A stretch of DNA of 33,067 nt, taken from contig NZ_JEMA01000492.1 in NCBI RefSeq assembly GCF_001589285.1, positions 1 to 33,067 of the forward strand. Direction: 5' to 3'. The notes below the pieces were generated by a model. It was not told the DNA's origin. It saw only the letters and a list, made by a program, of their open reading frames with translations, and searched no databases. Source of the DNA: Sorangium cellulosum (GTDB taxonomy: Bacteria > Myxococcota_A > Polyangia > Polyangiales > Polyangiaceae). Each line of letters begins with the position of its first letter. Within the stretch, counting starts at the first letter, position 1. Positions 1-5,941 of this stretch are shown here, in pieces. Made by a program: the position numbers and the translations under genes.

Positions 1-279
1 CTCAGTCACAACACCGAGCCGTGCGGCGGGGGAGGTGCGGGCCGTGGAACGAAGGTCAAAGCGAAAGATCGGCGCGCGGCAGAACAGGCGGAGAGAAGGG
101 CGGAGAAGCATGGGGATCCCGACTATCAGGAGCCAGCCTCCGAGGGGTATGCCATACACAAGGCGCGTGAAGCGGAGAAGGCTCGTGGTAAGGGTGCCAG
201 GCGGGAGGGCCACGATGCAAAAGGGGCTGGGGAGGGCGATCGCAGCAAGCAACAACTGGACGAGGACTATGGCAGGTAA
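1..279 (+). CDS. C-terminal fragment of a large protein, possibly a polymorphic (RHS-type) toxin tail
   Basis: Frame 1 is open from the window edge to a TAA at 277-279 (92 codons), so the gene starts outside the window. The visible tail is very hydrophilic and rich in Lys, Arg, Glu and Gly. It contains GHDAKGAGEGDRSKQQ and ends in DEDYGR. I recall similar endings on RHS and other polymorphic toxins, but I cannot name a toxin family and no RHS repeat is visible. The stop overlaps the ATG of the TPR gene by 11 bases, the close arrangement usual for a toxin and its immunity gene. What is seen: the open frame and the overlap. What is inferred: the toxin role. It could instead be the charged tail of any large surface protein. 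Confidence 0.5.
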   Translation, partial: LSHNTEPCGGGGAGRGTKVKAKDRRAAEQAERRAEKHGDPDYQEPASEGYAIHKAREAEKARGKGARREGHDAKGAGEGDRSKQQLDEDYGR

Positions 280-763
280 AGGTGTGGTAGAGGATGCCGT
301 CGCCCGGTCGGACATACTGGAGGAGGCTGGTGACCTTGACGGCGCAATTTCTGTGCTCAGTGGGGCAATCCGCATAGTTCCGGATGAACCGTGGCTCCTG
401 GCGCGTCGGGGTCGACTGTTCAGGATCCGCGAAGAGTGGCGCAAGGCCATAGCGGATTTCGATGTCGCTCTCGCCATCAAGCCAGATGCGCCCACAACGC
501 TCTTCTTGCGCGGAACCTGCCGGGCCGAGCTGGGGGAGTTTGAAGATGCAATCGCGGACCTGGAGAGCTGTATCCGGCTCCAGTCCACGGCAGCCGACGC
601 ATACTGGCATCTGGGCACGATCTACAGCTTCCGTGGTGACATCGCTCGAACCATCGCGGCCTACCGCAAGGCGCTCGAACTCGATCCAGACAAATACCCT
701 GGCCTGAAGGACGAGCTGATCGAACTAGACCGCAAGCTTGAGGAAAGCAATCGCCACGACTAG
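269..763 (+). CDS. TPR-repeat protein, candidate immunity protein
   Basis: A 164-residue soluble protein built almost wholly of tetratricopeptide repeats. Four helix-turn-helix units lie near residues 11-40, 41-74, 75-108 and 109-142, with typical patterns such as AYRKALELDP. There is no signal peptide or membrane segment. The frame is open further upstream to 35, but that part would be an Arg-rich shadow of the preceding gene. The ATG at 269 sits inside the end of that gene with GAGG just upstream, so I chose it. TPR proteins are scaffolds for protein contacts. Placed directly after a toxin-like tail with an 11-bp overlap, an immunity role is a reasonable inference but unproven. GC3 is lower than in later genes, consistent with accessory DNA. 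Confidence 0.75.
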   Translation: MAGKGVVEDAVARSDILEEAGDLDGAISVLSGAIRIVPDEPWLLARRGRLFRIREEWRKAIADFDVALAIKPDAPTTLFLRGTCRAELGEFEDAIADLESCIRLQSTAADAYWHLGTIYSFRGDIARTIAAYRKALELDPDKYPGLKDELIELDRKLEESNRHD

Positions 764-812
764 TACTACAGCCGCACCTCGACATCGATCTGGTTGGACC
801 CAGGATCCGCCC

Positions 813-1070
813 ATGGATCCGGGGGCAAGCGAGCTGCCAGCAGCGGCCGCGTGGGACGCGCTGGCACCAGATTTTGAGGCATTTCACACGCGATTCGCGG
901 GGCTGTTCGCGCGCAGCGAGCCGCGCGAGCAGGCGATCAAGTACGTGCGCTCGCAGATGGGGCCGGCGGCGAGGCGGAACGGATGGCAGCTGGCCGAGGC
1001 CATCGGGGATCCGACGCCCGATCGCGTGCAGCGGCTGCTGTACAGTGCGGACTGGAGCGCGGATGCGTAG
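813..1070 (+). pseudogene. N-terminal fragment of an IS701-type (DDE) transposase
   Basis: The 85-residue product contains FARSEPREQAIKYV followed by RRNGWQLAEAIGDPTPDRVQ and RLLYSADWSADA. This is the conserved N-terminal block I recognise from IS701-family transposases (ordered as RREPRxRAxxYLxGLL...NGWQLAE...TPDGVQRLL). It stops at a TAG right after this block, so the DDE catalytic core is missing. Full-length members are roughly 400 residues, making this an inactive remnant. The ATG at 813 was chosen because upstream sequence does not fit the family. The part after the stop shows no continuation of the transposase in any frame that I can follow. Similarity is judged from memory of the family. 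Confidence 0.7.
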
Positions 1071-1427
1071 CCGCTCCGTAGACCGCGTCTTTTCCCTGGC
1101 CAGATTCGGTTGCACGCTACGCGACGTCTGATGAGGGCCGTGCTCTCGTCGAGCGAAGAGGAGCGAGCGATGGCATGAAGCAGGGAGCTGCTACAGCTGC
1201 GAGCAGAGCTGTCGAGGTATCGAGAGCAGAAGAGCCGTGGGAAGTACCCGAGCGAGCTGCTGTTATCGAGCGGGCTGCTTGATGGTCGGAAGATCCGGCT
1301 CCGTGACGGCCATCGTCGACCCGAAGTCCTACGGGCATATGGTCTATACCGATGGACGTCGATATCATAGCGCTCGATGTGGACGGCCACGGAGGTGCGG
1401 TGAATTGAACGTGAAATGGTATGAGCC
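1071..1427. other. Gap with IS debris only
   Basis: Apart from the interrupted frame at 1131-1371, I see no intact gene, RNA or clear promoter here. GC is somewhat lower than in the rest of the window, as expected for insertion remnants. Confidence 0.4.
1131..1371 (+). pseudogene. Decayed small IS-associated ORF
   Basis: Frame 3 reads MRAVLSSSEEERAMA, then a TGA at 1176-1178, then SRELLQLRAELSRYREQKS and about 50 further codons to a TAG near 1370. The coiled-coil-like segment resembles small accessory proteins next to IS66 or IS21-type elements in myxobacteria, recalled from memory. The in-frame stop and the loss of resemblance after about residue 45 suggest decay. It lies directly after the transposase fragment, so the two may be remnants of nested insertions. 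Confidence 0.3.
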
Positions 1428-1784
1428 ATGCTTGCCAATGATGTGGGGGCCGTGCGGCGCAGGTGGAGCGTGTTGGTGGTTGGTCTGCTCGCTGGCGCGG
1501 TGGCTCAGCACTGGATAGTCGGTGCGCGCATCGCCCACGCTGCTACGATCTGCTGGAAGACAGGCGCGGAAGCGGGGTTGATAACCATGCATGGCGTCCC
1601 CCAGATCATGTTTCTTCTGGTGAGCGGGATCGGTGTCGCTTCGAGCGTTCTGGCGGCGCAGCGGCTGCTGCTTCAACGGGGCCTTGGTGGATACATGGCG
1701 CTGCTCTCGGCGGCTGCCTACATCGCGGGAATCACGGTGTGGTGTGCGCTCCTCGCGACGCCGTTCGTGCGCATTGTACATTGA
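1428..1784 (+). CDS. Small hypothetical membrane protein (three predicted TM segments)
   Basis: The 118-residue protein has three hydrophobic stretches, near residues 13-30 (VLVVGLLAGAVAQHWIVG), 56-77 (VPQIMFLLVSGIGVASSVL) and 88-110 (MALLSAAAYIAGITVWCAL). The first is preceded by RRR, suggesting a cytoplasmic N-terminus. Codon third positions are mostly G/C, which supports real coding, though less strongly than in the core genes. No family was recognised. There is no convincing Shine-Dalgarno before the ATG, so the start is uncertain. It sits between mobile-element remnants, so it may be accessory cargo or an orphan. Confidence 0.5.
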   Translation: MLANDVGAVRRRWSVLVVGLLAGAVAQHWIVGARIAHAATICWKTGAEAGLITMHGVPQIMFLLVSGIGVASSVLAAQRLLLQRGLGGYMALLSAAAYIAGITVWCALLATPFVRIVH

Positions 1785-1889
1785 GGTGGTCGATGGCTTC
1801 AGGATACTGGCGCACCTCAGCCTTTATATGAGGGGGCAGGCGGCTGGGGGCCTCGTCGTGCCGCGAGCTGACGTCGTCGAGAAGCTCAG

Positions 1890-2019
1890 ATTCAACGCAA
1901 AGGGGCAAAGGCGCAAAGGCGCAAAAAAGCGGAGAGGTAGTGGCTGAGAATGATGCGGCCAAGGTCGTCGTCGACGCAGCGATCGAGGTGCATCGCGCCC
2001 TTGCGGCTTTGCGTTGAAT
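1890..2019. mobile_element. 130-bp MITE-like element with 25-bp imperfect terminal inverted repeats
   Basis: The left end at 1890-1914 begins ATTCAACGCAAAG. The reverse complement of the right end at 1995-2019 begins with the same 13 bases. Over 25 positions the arms match at 22. The left arm runs into a short tandem of GGCGCAAA-like units (about 1908-1926). Inside is the start of a gene fragment in GTG frame. The structure looks like a non-autonomous mobile or dispersed repeat. No flanking target duplication was established. Confidence 0.55.
1938..2015 (+). pseudogene. N-terminal stub of a GxxExxY-family protein
   Basis: From GTG the frame reads VAENDAAKVVVDAAIEVHRA, then LAALR and a TGA. 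The segment (V/I)DAAIEVHRAL is the signature start of the small GxxExxY proteins, where it is normally followed by GPGLLESVYE. Here the rest of the roughly 125-residue protein is missing, and the frame runs directly into the right inverted repeat. That suggests an internal deletion that kept both element ends. Assignment is from recognition of the short motif only. Confidence 0.45.
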
Positions 2020-2268
2020 TCTCCCATCTTCCACCGCGAGGAGACACGCCCTGGCGGCGCGCACCGCTCCGCCTTGGGCGAAGCGGTGGACCCGCGCGCA
2101 GCGCCGCCAGATCGCCGTGCCGCGCGCGCCTTCCTTCGCACCACACCCCCCCGGCTCACGCCTCCGGCACCGCGCCGCGCCGCGGCCGGCGACGGCCGTC
2201 GTCCAAATTTCGACATCTCCATGGAATCCTTCTTGCTGAGCTCGCGCGCGCGGCGAACGGAGGAACTC

Positions 2269-4107
2269 ATGCGTCAGCGACTTTGTCGTTCTCTTGTCCT
2301 CGTAGGGAGCTTGGCCACCTGCGTTTTCTCGTCCTTTCTCACGGCCTGCGGGCCATCCGAGCCATTCGGGATGCCCGAGCCCGGCCTCGGCGGCCCTGAT
2401 CCGCGGATCACGGTGACCGAGGTGCCGCCGCCGGCCATCAGCGGTGGAACGCTGATCGTCGCCAGCGACGGACACACGGCGGTGGCGGCAGACCCCGACC
2501 GCGATCGCGTCTGGATCGTCGATCTCGACGGCGGCGCGCCGGGGGAGATCCGGCTGGAGCACGGCGACGAGCCAGGGCGCCTCGTCGAGGACGCGAGCGG
2601 CCGGGTGCACGTGGCGCTCCGGCGCGCCGGGGCCGTGGTGACCCTCGATATCGAGGCGCGGTCCGTCATCGAGCGCCGGGAGGTCTGCCGCGCGCCCCGC
2701 GGGGTCGCCTACGACGCCGCGCGCGACGCCGTCCACGTCGCCTGCGCCGGCGGCGAGCTCGTGACGCTCCCGGCCGCCGGTGGCCCCGCCGTCCGGAAGC
2801 TCCGCCCCGCCGCCGACCTGCGCGACGTCGTTGTTGAAGGCGACCGGCTCCTGGTCAGCCGCTTCAAGTCCGCGGAGACGCTGGTCATCGACGCCGACGG
2901 CGCGGTCCTCTCGCGCCGCACGCTCCCCGTCTTCAACACGACCGGGTTCGGGGGCTCCGTCTCGAGCTACACGCCGTCGGTGGCCTGGCGCATGGCGCCG
3001 CTCCCGGGCGGCGGCGCGGTGATGCTGCACCAGCGCGCGATGTCGTCGCAGGTCACCCTCAGCCCGGGCGGCTATTACCAGGCGACCAACTGCGATGGGA
3101 ACATCGTGCACGGCACGATCAGCACGATCGACCCGGCGGGCGCCGACGGCGAGCCGGCCGCGCCCGCGGCCGCGCTCCCGAGCCTCTCGCTCCCGGTCGA
3201 CATCGCGATCGCGCCCGACGGCAAGCGCGTGGCCGTGGTGGCGGCCGGCAACGACATGATCGTGACGACGACCCTCGACGACATGGCGGACGGAGACGGA
3301 GAGCGCAACTGCGCCCCCGCGGCCACGCAGCAGCCGTTGAGCGGGCAGCCGATCGCCGTGGCGATCGACGGCCGGGGCGGCATCGTCGTGCAGCTCCGCG
3401 AGCCGGCGGCCCTGGAGGTGATCCGCGGGCAGGAGGCGGTGGAGATGTTCGACCGGCGCACCATCGCGCTCCCGGGCGCGACAGTGCGAGACACAGGACA
3501 CGAGATGTTCCATCGCCCGCCGAACGGCGTGAGCGCCGCTGCGTGCGCGTCGTGCCACCCCGAAGGGCACGAGGACGGACGGACGTGGAACTTCGACCCC
3601 GTGGGCCAGCGGCGGACCCAGGCCATGGGCGGCGGCATCCTGCAGACAGCGCCCCTCCACTGGAGCGGCGACCTGATGGACCTCGACGGCCTGATGGGCG
3701 AGGTGTTCGTCTCCCGCATGGGCGGGCCGCAGCCCGGCGCCCGGCGGCTCGACCTGATGGCCCGTTACATCGACAGCCTGCCCGCCTTCCCGGCGTCGCC
3801 GCCCGAGGACGAGGCCGCCGTGGCGCGCGGCGCGGCGCTCTTCCACGACAAGAAGGTGGCCTGCGCGGACTGCCACAGCGGCCCGATGCTCACGAACAAC
3901 CGGAACGAGGATGTCGGCAAGGACGAGATCCTGCAGGTGCCCTCGCTGATCGGCGTCGCCGGGCGCGCCCCGTTCATGCACGACGGCTGCGCGGTCACGC
4001 TCCGCGATCGCTTCGATCCGCGGTGCGGAGGCGACAAGCACGGCGACGTCTCCGGCCTGGCCCCGGCCCAGATCGACGATCTCGTCGCCTACCTCGAGTC
4101 GCTCTGA
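2269..4107 (+). CDS. Lipoprotein with propeller-like region and two c-type haem sites
   Basis: The 612-residue protein starts with a lipoprotein signal peptide whose lipobox is FLTAC, with Cys27 as the lipidation site. Residues about 45-400 are beta-rich with repeated D-G-V/I patterns (VAADPDRDRVWIVDLDGG, VDIAIAPDGKRVAVV) typical of a YVTN/YncE-like propeller. Two CXXCH haem-binding motifs follow: CASCH at 426-430 and CADCH at 532-536. The second lies in a cytochrome c/MauG-like segment ending VAYLESL. A membrane-anchored periplasmic or surface electron-transfer or peroxidase-like role is inferred; the substrate is unknown. The ATG at 2269 is chosen over upstream starts because it has GGAGG at good spacing and begins the signal peptide. 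The gene stands alone. Confidence 0.8.
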   Translation: MRQRLCRSLVLVGSLATCVFSSFLTACGPSEPFGMPEPGLGGPDPRITVTEVPPPAISGGTLIVASDGHTAVAADPDRDRVWIVDLDGGAPGEIRLEHGDEPGRLVEDASGRVHVALRRAGAVVTLDIEARSVIERREVCRAPRGVAYDAARDAVHVACAGGELVTLPAAGGPAVRKLRPAADLRDVVVEGDRLLVSRFKSAETLVIDADGAVLSRRTLPVFNTTGFGGSVSSYTPSVAWRMAPLPGGGAVMLHQRAMSSQVTLSPGGYYQATNCDGNIVHGTISTIDPAGADGEPAAPAAALPSLSLPVDIAIAPDGKRVAVVAAGNDMIVTTTLDDMADGDGERNCAPAATQQPLSGQPIAVAIDGRGGIVVQLREPAALEVIRGQEAVEMFDRRTIALPGATVRDTGHEMFHRPPNGVSAAACASCHPEGHEDGRTWNFDPVGQRRTQAMGGGILQTAPLHWSGDLMDLDGLMGEVFVSRMGGPQPGARRLDLMARYIDSLPAFPASPPEDEAAVARGAALFHDKKVACADCHSGPMLTNNRNEDVGKDEILQVPSLIGVAGRAPFMHDGCAVTLRDRFDPRCGGDKHGDVSGLAPAQIDDLVAYLESL

Positions 4108-4468
4108 GCCCTCGCCCCGCCGCGCTCCTCGCCTGGAGCCACCGGGGCGTTCCTCATCACCCGGGGCCGATTGCCACGATCGCGCCCCCGGTGATCCCGC
4201 AACCCGCGCGGCGGTAGAACCGCAAGAGACGGGAAATCCGGACTCACGTCAGGGGGCGGCGCTGCCCTCGCGACCCGGCATTGCGCTTGCTCCTTCCTGG
4301 AACAACCGACGTCAGACTCCGCCCATCGATGGGCCCGAGCCACAGGCACGGTCCTGTTTCTCTTCTCATGGTTCGCATGGTCCTCAGGGCTCGCGCCGCA
4401 GGCCGGGCCGGAGCTCCCAGCGTGAGAGGCAGACCCGCACGGCGGAGGAGGCACCGAAGGAGGGCACC
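4108..4468. other. Intergenic region, no gene seen
   Basis: The 361-bp gap holds the inverted repeat at 4156-4195 and the leader of the histone-like gene, with a strong AAGGAGGG site just before the ATG at 4469. Open frames on either strand here lack any recognisable product. No promoter could be fixed with confidence. Confidence 0.4.
4156..4195. terminator. Inverted repeat, possible terminator
   Basis: Arms at 4156-4167 and 4184-4195 pair at 11 of 12 positions around a 16-base loop, about 50 bp after the cytochrome lipoprotein stop. There is no T-run, so termination is a guess from position and stem strength. Confidence 0.4.
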
Positions 4469-5020
4469 ATGCCGAGAGGCGACAAGTCGAGCTACACGGA
4501 CAAGCAGAAGCGGCAGGCCGAGCACATCGAGGAGGGGTACGAGAAGCGAGGGGTCTCCGAGGCAGAAGCCGAGAAGCGGGCCTGGGCGACCGTCAACAAG
4601 ATGACCGGCGGAGGGAAGAAGTCGGGCTCGGGGGTCGGCAAGGAGGTGAACAAGGAGCCGGCGAAGAAGGGGGGCCGCAGGGGAGGCGCCGCGTCCAAGG
4701 CGCGGCCGGCCGCGGCGAGGAGCGCGGCGGCGAAGAAGGCGGCGGCGACCCGCAAGCGGAACGCCGCCAGGCGGAGCGCCGCGTCGAGCGCGGAGCAGCG
4801 CCCGGCCGCGAAGAAGGCGACGAAGAGCGCGGCGAAGCGCTCCGCGACAGGCGCCCGCGGCCGCAAGACGACCGCGCGCAAGGCGACCGCGCGCAAGGCG
4901 ACGAGCAGCCGCCCCCGCGCCGCGCAGGGCACGGCGCGCCGCGGGGGGACAGGGGCCTCGCGCAAGACGACCTCGGGGGCGAGGACGGGAGCGCGGCGGC
5001 GCGCCGCGGGCGGGTCCTGA
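4469..5020 (+). CDS. Histone H1-like basic protein with a 'plasmid stabilization'-type N-terminus
   Basis: The 183-residue protein has two parts. Residues 1-55 (MPRGDKSSYTDKQKRQAEHI onward, through RAWATVNKMTGGGKKSGSG) match a small bacterial family often labelled plasmid stabilization protein, usually about 60 residues long. Residues 56-183 are an Ala/Lys/Arg-rich tail with AAKKA, ARKAT and RKTT blocks like the tail of histone H1. Such tails bind DNA without sequence specificity and are common in myxobacteria. A nucleoid-associated role is inferred. A strong AAGGAGGG site fixes the start. The next gene begins 31 bp later on the same strand, so the two are probably cotranscribed. Confidence 0.75.
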   Translation: MPRGDKSSYTDKQKRQAEHIEEGYEKRGVSEAEAEKRAWATVNKMTGGGKKSGSGVGKEVNKEPAKKGGRRGGAASKARPAAARSAAAKKAAATRKRNAARRSAASSAEQRPAAKKATKSAAKRSATGARGRKTTARKATARKATSSRPRAAQGTARRGGTGASRKTTSGARTGARRRAAGGS

Positions 5021-5051
5021 CCTTGCCACACGCAGGGGAGAGGGAACGACC

Positions 5052-5708
5052 ATGCAGGAACTTCAGGGCAACGGGGCGCCGAGCGGCGGGGACGGCCCGG
5101 AGAAGGACGAATCCGGACCGCAGCAGGAGAGCCAGAAGGGGCGAGCTTTCCTGGCGAACCTCGTGCGCGAGCTGTTCCAGACGGAGCACTCGGCGAGGAC
5201 CCACCCGCTCGTGGAGGCGGAGCGGCTCGGCGATACGCCGCCGGCGCGCGCCCTGCGGGCTGTGTCGTCCCACGCGGAGGCCGTGCTGTCGGAGCTCCCC
5301 GCGCTCATGGGCGAGCGCGGTCTGCCGGTCAGCGCGGGCGGGAGCGCGGTGGGCGAGGCCTTCTCGGCGCTGCGCGATCACATCGCCGATCACCTGCTGA
5401 CCGCCGAGAAGTCCTACCGCGGCACCCTCCTCGGGATGCGTCACGGCATCGACCTCGTCGCGCTGATCCAGTACGTCGCCGCGGCCGAGGGCGAGACGCT
5501 GCTCGCCGCGTGGTGTGCGCGCTGGCTCTCGGAGCGCCGGCCCCTCGTCGAGGCGGCCGCCGGCGAGCTCGCGTGGTTCGCGGCCCGCCCGGCGCGCGCC
5601 ACGAGGGCGGCGAAGGACAGCGCCGTCGCCCACCTCCTCCAGGGCCTCGTGAGCGGCCTCGAGGGCGCGGCGCAGCAGCTCCGCCGCCTCACCGCGCTCG
5701 CAGGTTGA
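5052..5708 (+). CDS. Hypothetical helical protein
   Basis: A 218-residue soluble protein, likely all-helical after a disordered, charged N-terminal 28 residues. A segment near 110-160 (ALRDHIADHLLTAEKSYRGT, then GIDLVALIQYVAAAEGE) has His, Asp and Glu residues spaced like a helical bundle, recalling ferritin-like or hemerythrin-like folds. I cannot place metal ligands with confidence. There is no signal peptide or membrane helix. The upstream site GGGAGAGGG supports the ATG at 5052. It follows the histone-like gene by 31 bp, so a shared job in nucleoid or stress physiology is possible but only suggested by position. Confidence 0.65.
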   Translation: MQELQGNGAPSGGDGPEKDESGPQQESQKGRAFLANLVRELFQTEHSARTHPLVEAERLGDTPPARALRAVSSHAEAVLSELPALMGERGLPVSAGGSAVGEAFSALRDHIADHLLTAEKSYRGTLLGMRHGIDLVALIQYVAAAEGETLLAAWCARWLSERRPLVEAAAGELAWFAARPARATRAAKDSAVAHLLQGLVSGLEGAAQQLRRLTALAG

Positions 5709-5895
5709 CGCCCGCCGGCCGCGCTCGGCGCGATCGAGCTCGCTGACAAGAAGGCGCGAGCGGCGGTCGGCTCCCGCCCCGTGAGGTGGCGAGCTCTGCC
5801 GTTGCACAAGGTTCTTCTCTCCATCTCGCCTGGCCCCTCTCTTCGTGCTGAACTGGAGAGACCGTCCGGCGACACACGGTTGAGTCGCCTTTGCT

Positions 5896-5914
5896 CTCGA
5901 GCGTCACGCTCGAG
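5896..5914. promoter_or_regulatory. Near-perfect palindrome upstream of the sensor kinase
   Basis: Nine-base arms CTCGAGCGT and ACGCTCGAG flank a single central C, ending 12-27 bp before the possible kinase starts. It could be an operator or a leader hairpin limiting translation. Only its symmetry and position support this. Confidence 0.35.
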
Positions 5915-5941
5915 CGGGAGCATCCAGTGGCCACGAGGTCG

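Larger units (their letters stand above)
1785..2268. other. Intergenic region with a small inverted-repeat element
   Basis: This 484-bp gap carries the 130-bp inverted-repeat element at 1890-2019. The remainder (2020-2268) is the leader of the cytochrome lipoprotein gene. Frames open through the leader lack codon bias and would bury the signal peptide, so I see no gene there. A good ribosome binding site, GGAGG at 2259-2263, lies just before the ATG at 2269. Confidence 0.5.

Noticed and set aside
35-268. N-terminal extension of the TPR protein from ATG 35
   Set aside because: The extension is Arg-rich and overlaps frame 1, which is open to the edge and better explained as the end of the preceding gene.
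2014-2268. N-terminal extension of the cytochrome lipoprotein
   Set aside because: It would bury the signal peptide and lipobox; ATG 2269 has a well-placed GGAGG.
1732-4041. Long open frame on the minus strand opposite the cytochrome lipoprotein
   Set aside because: It is a product of high GC: it is His/Arg/Asp-rich without domains, while the plus strand has a signal peptide, CXXCH motifs and a ribosome binding site.
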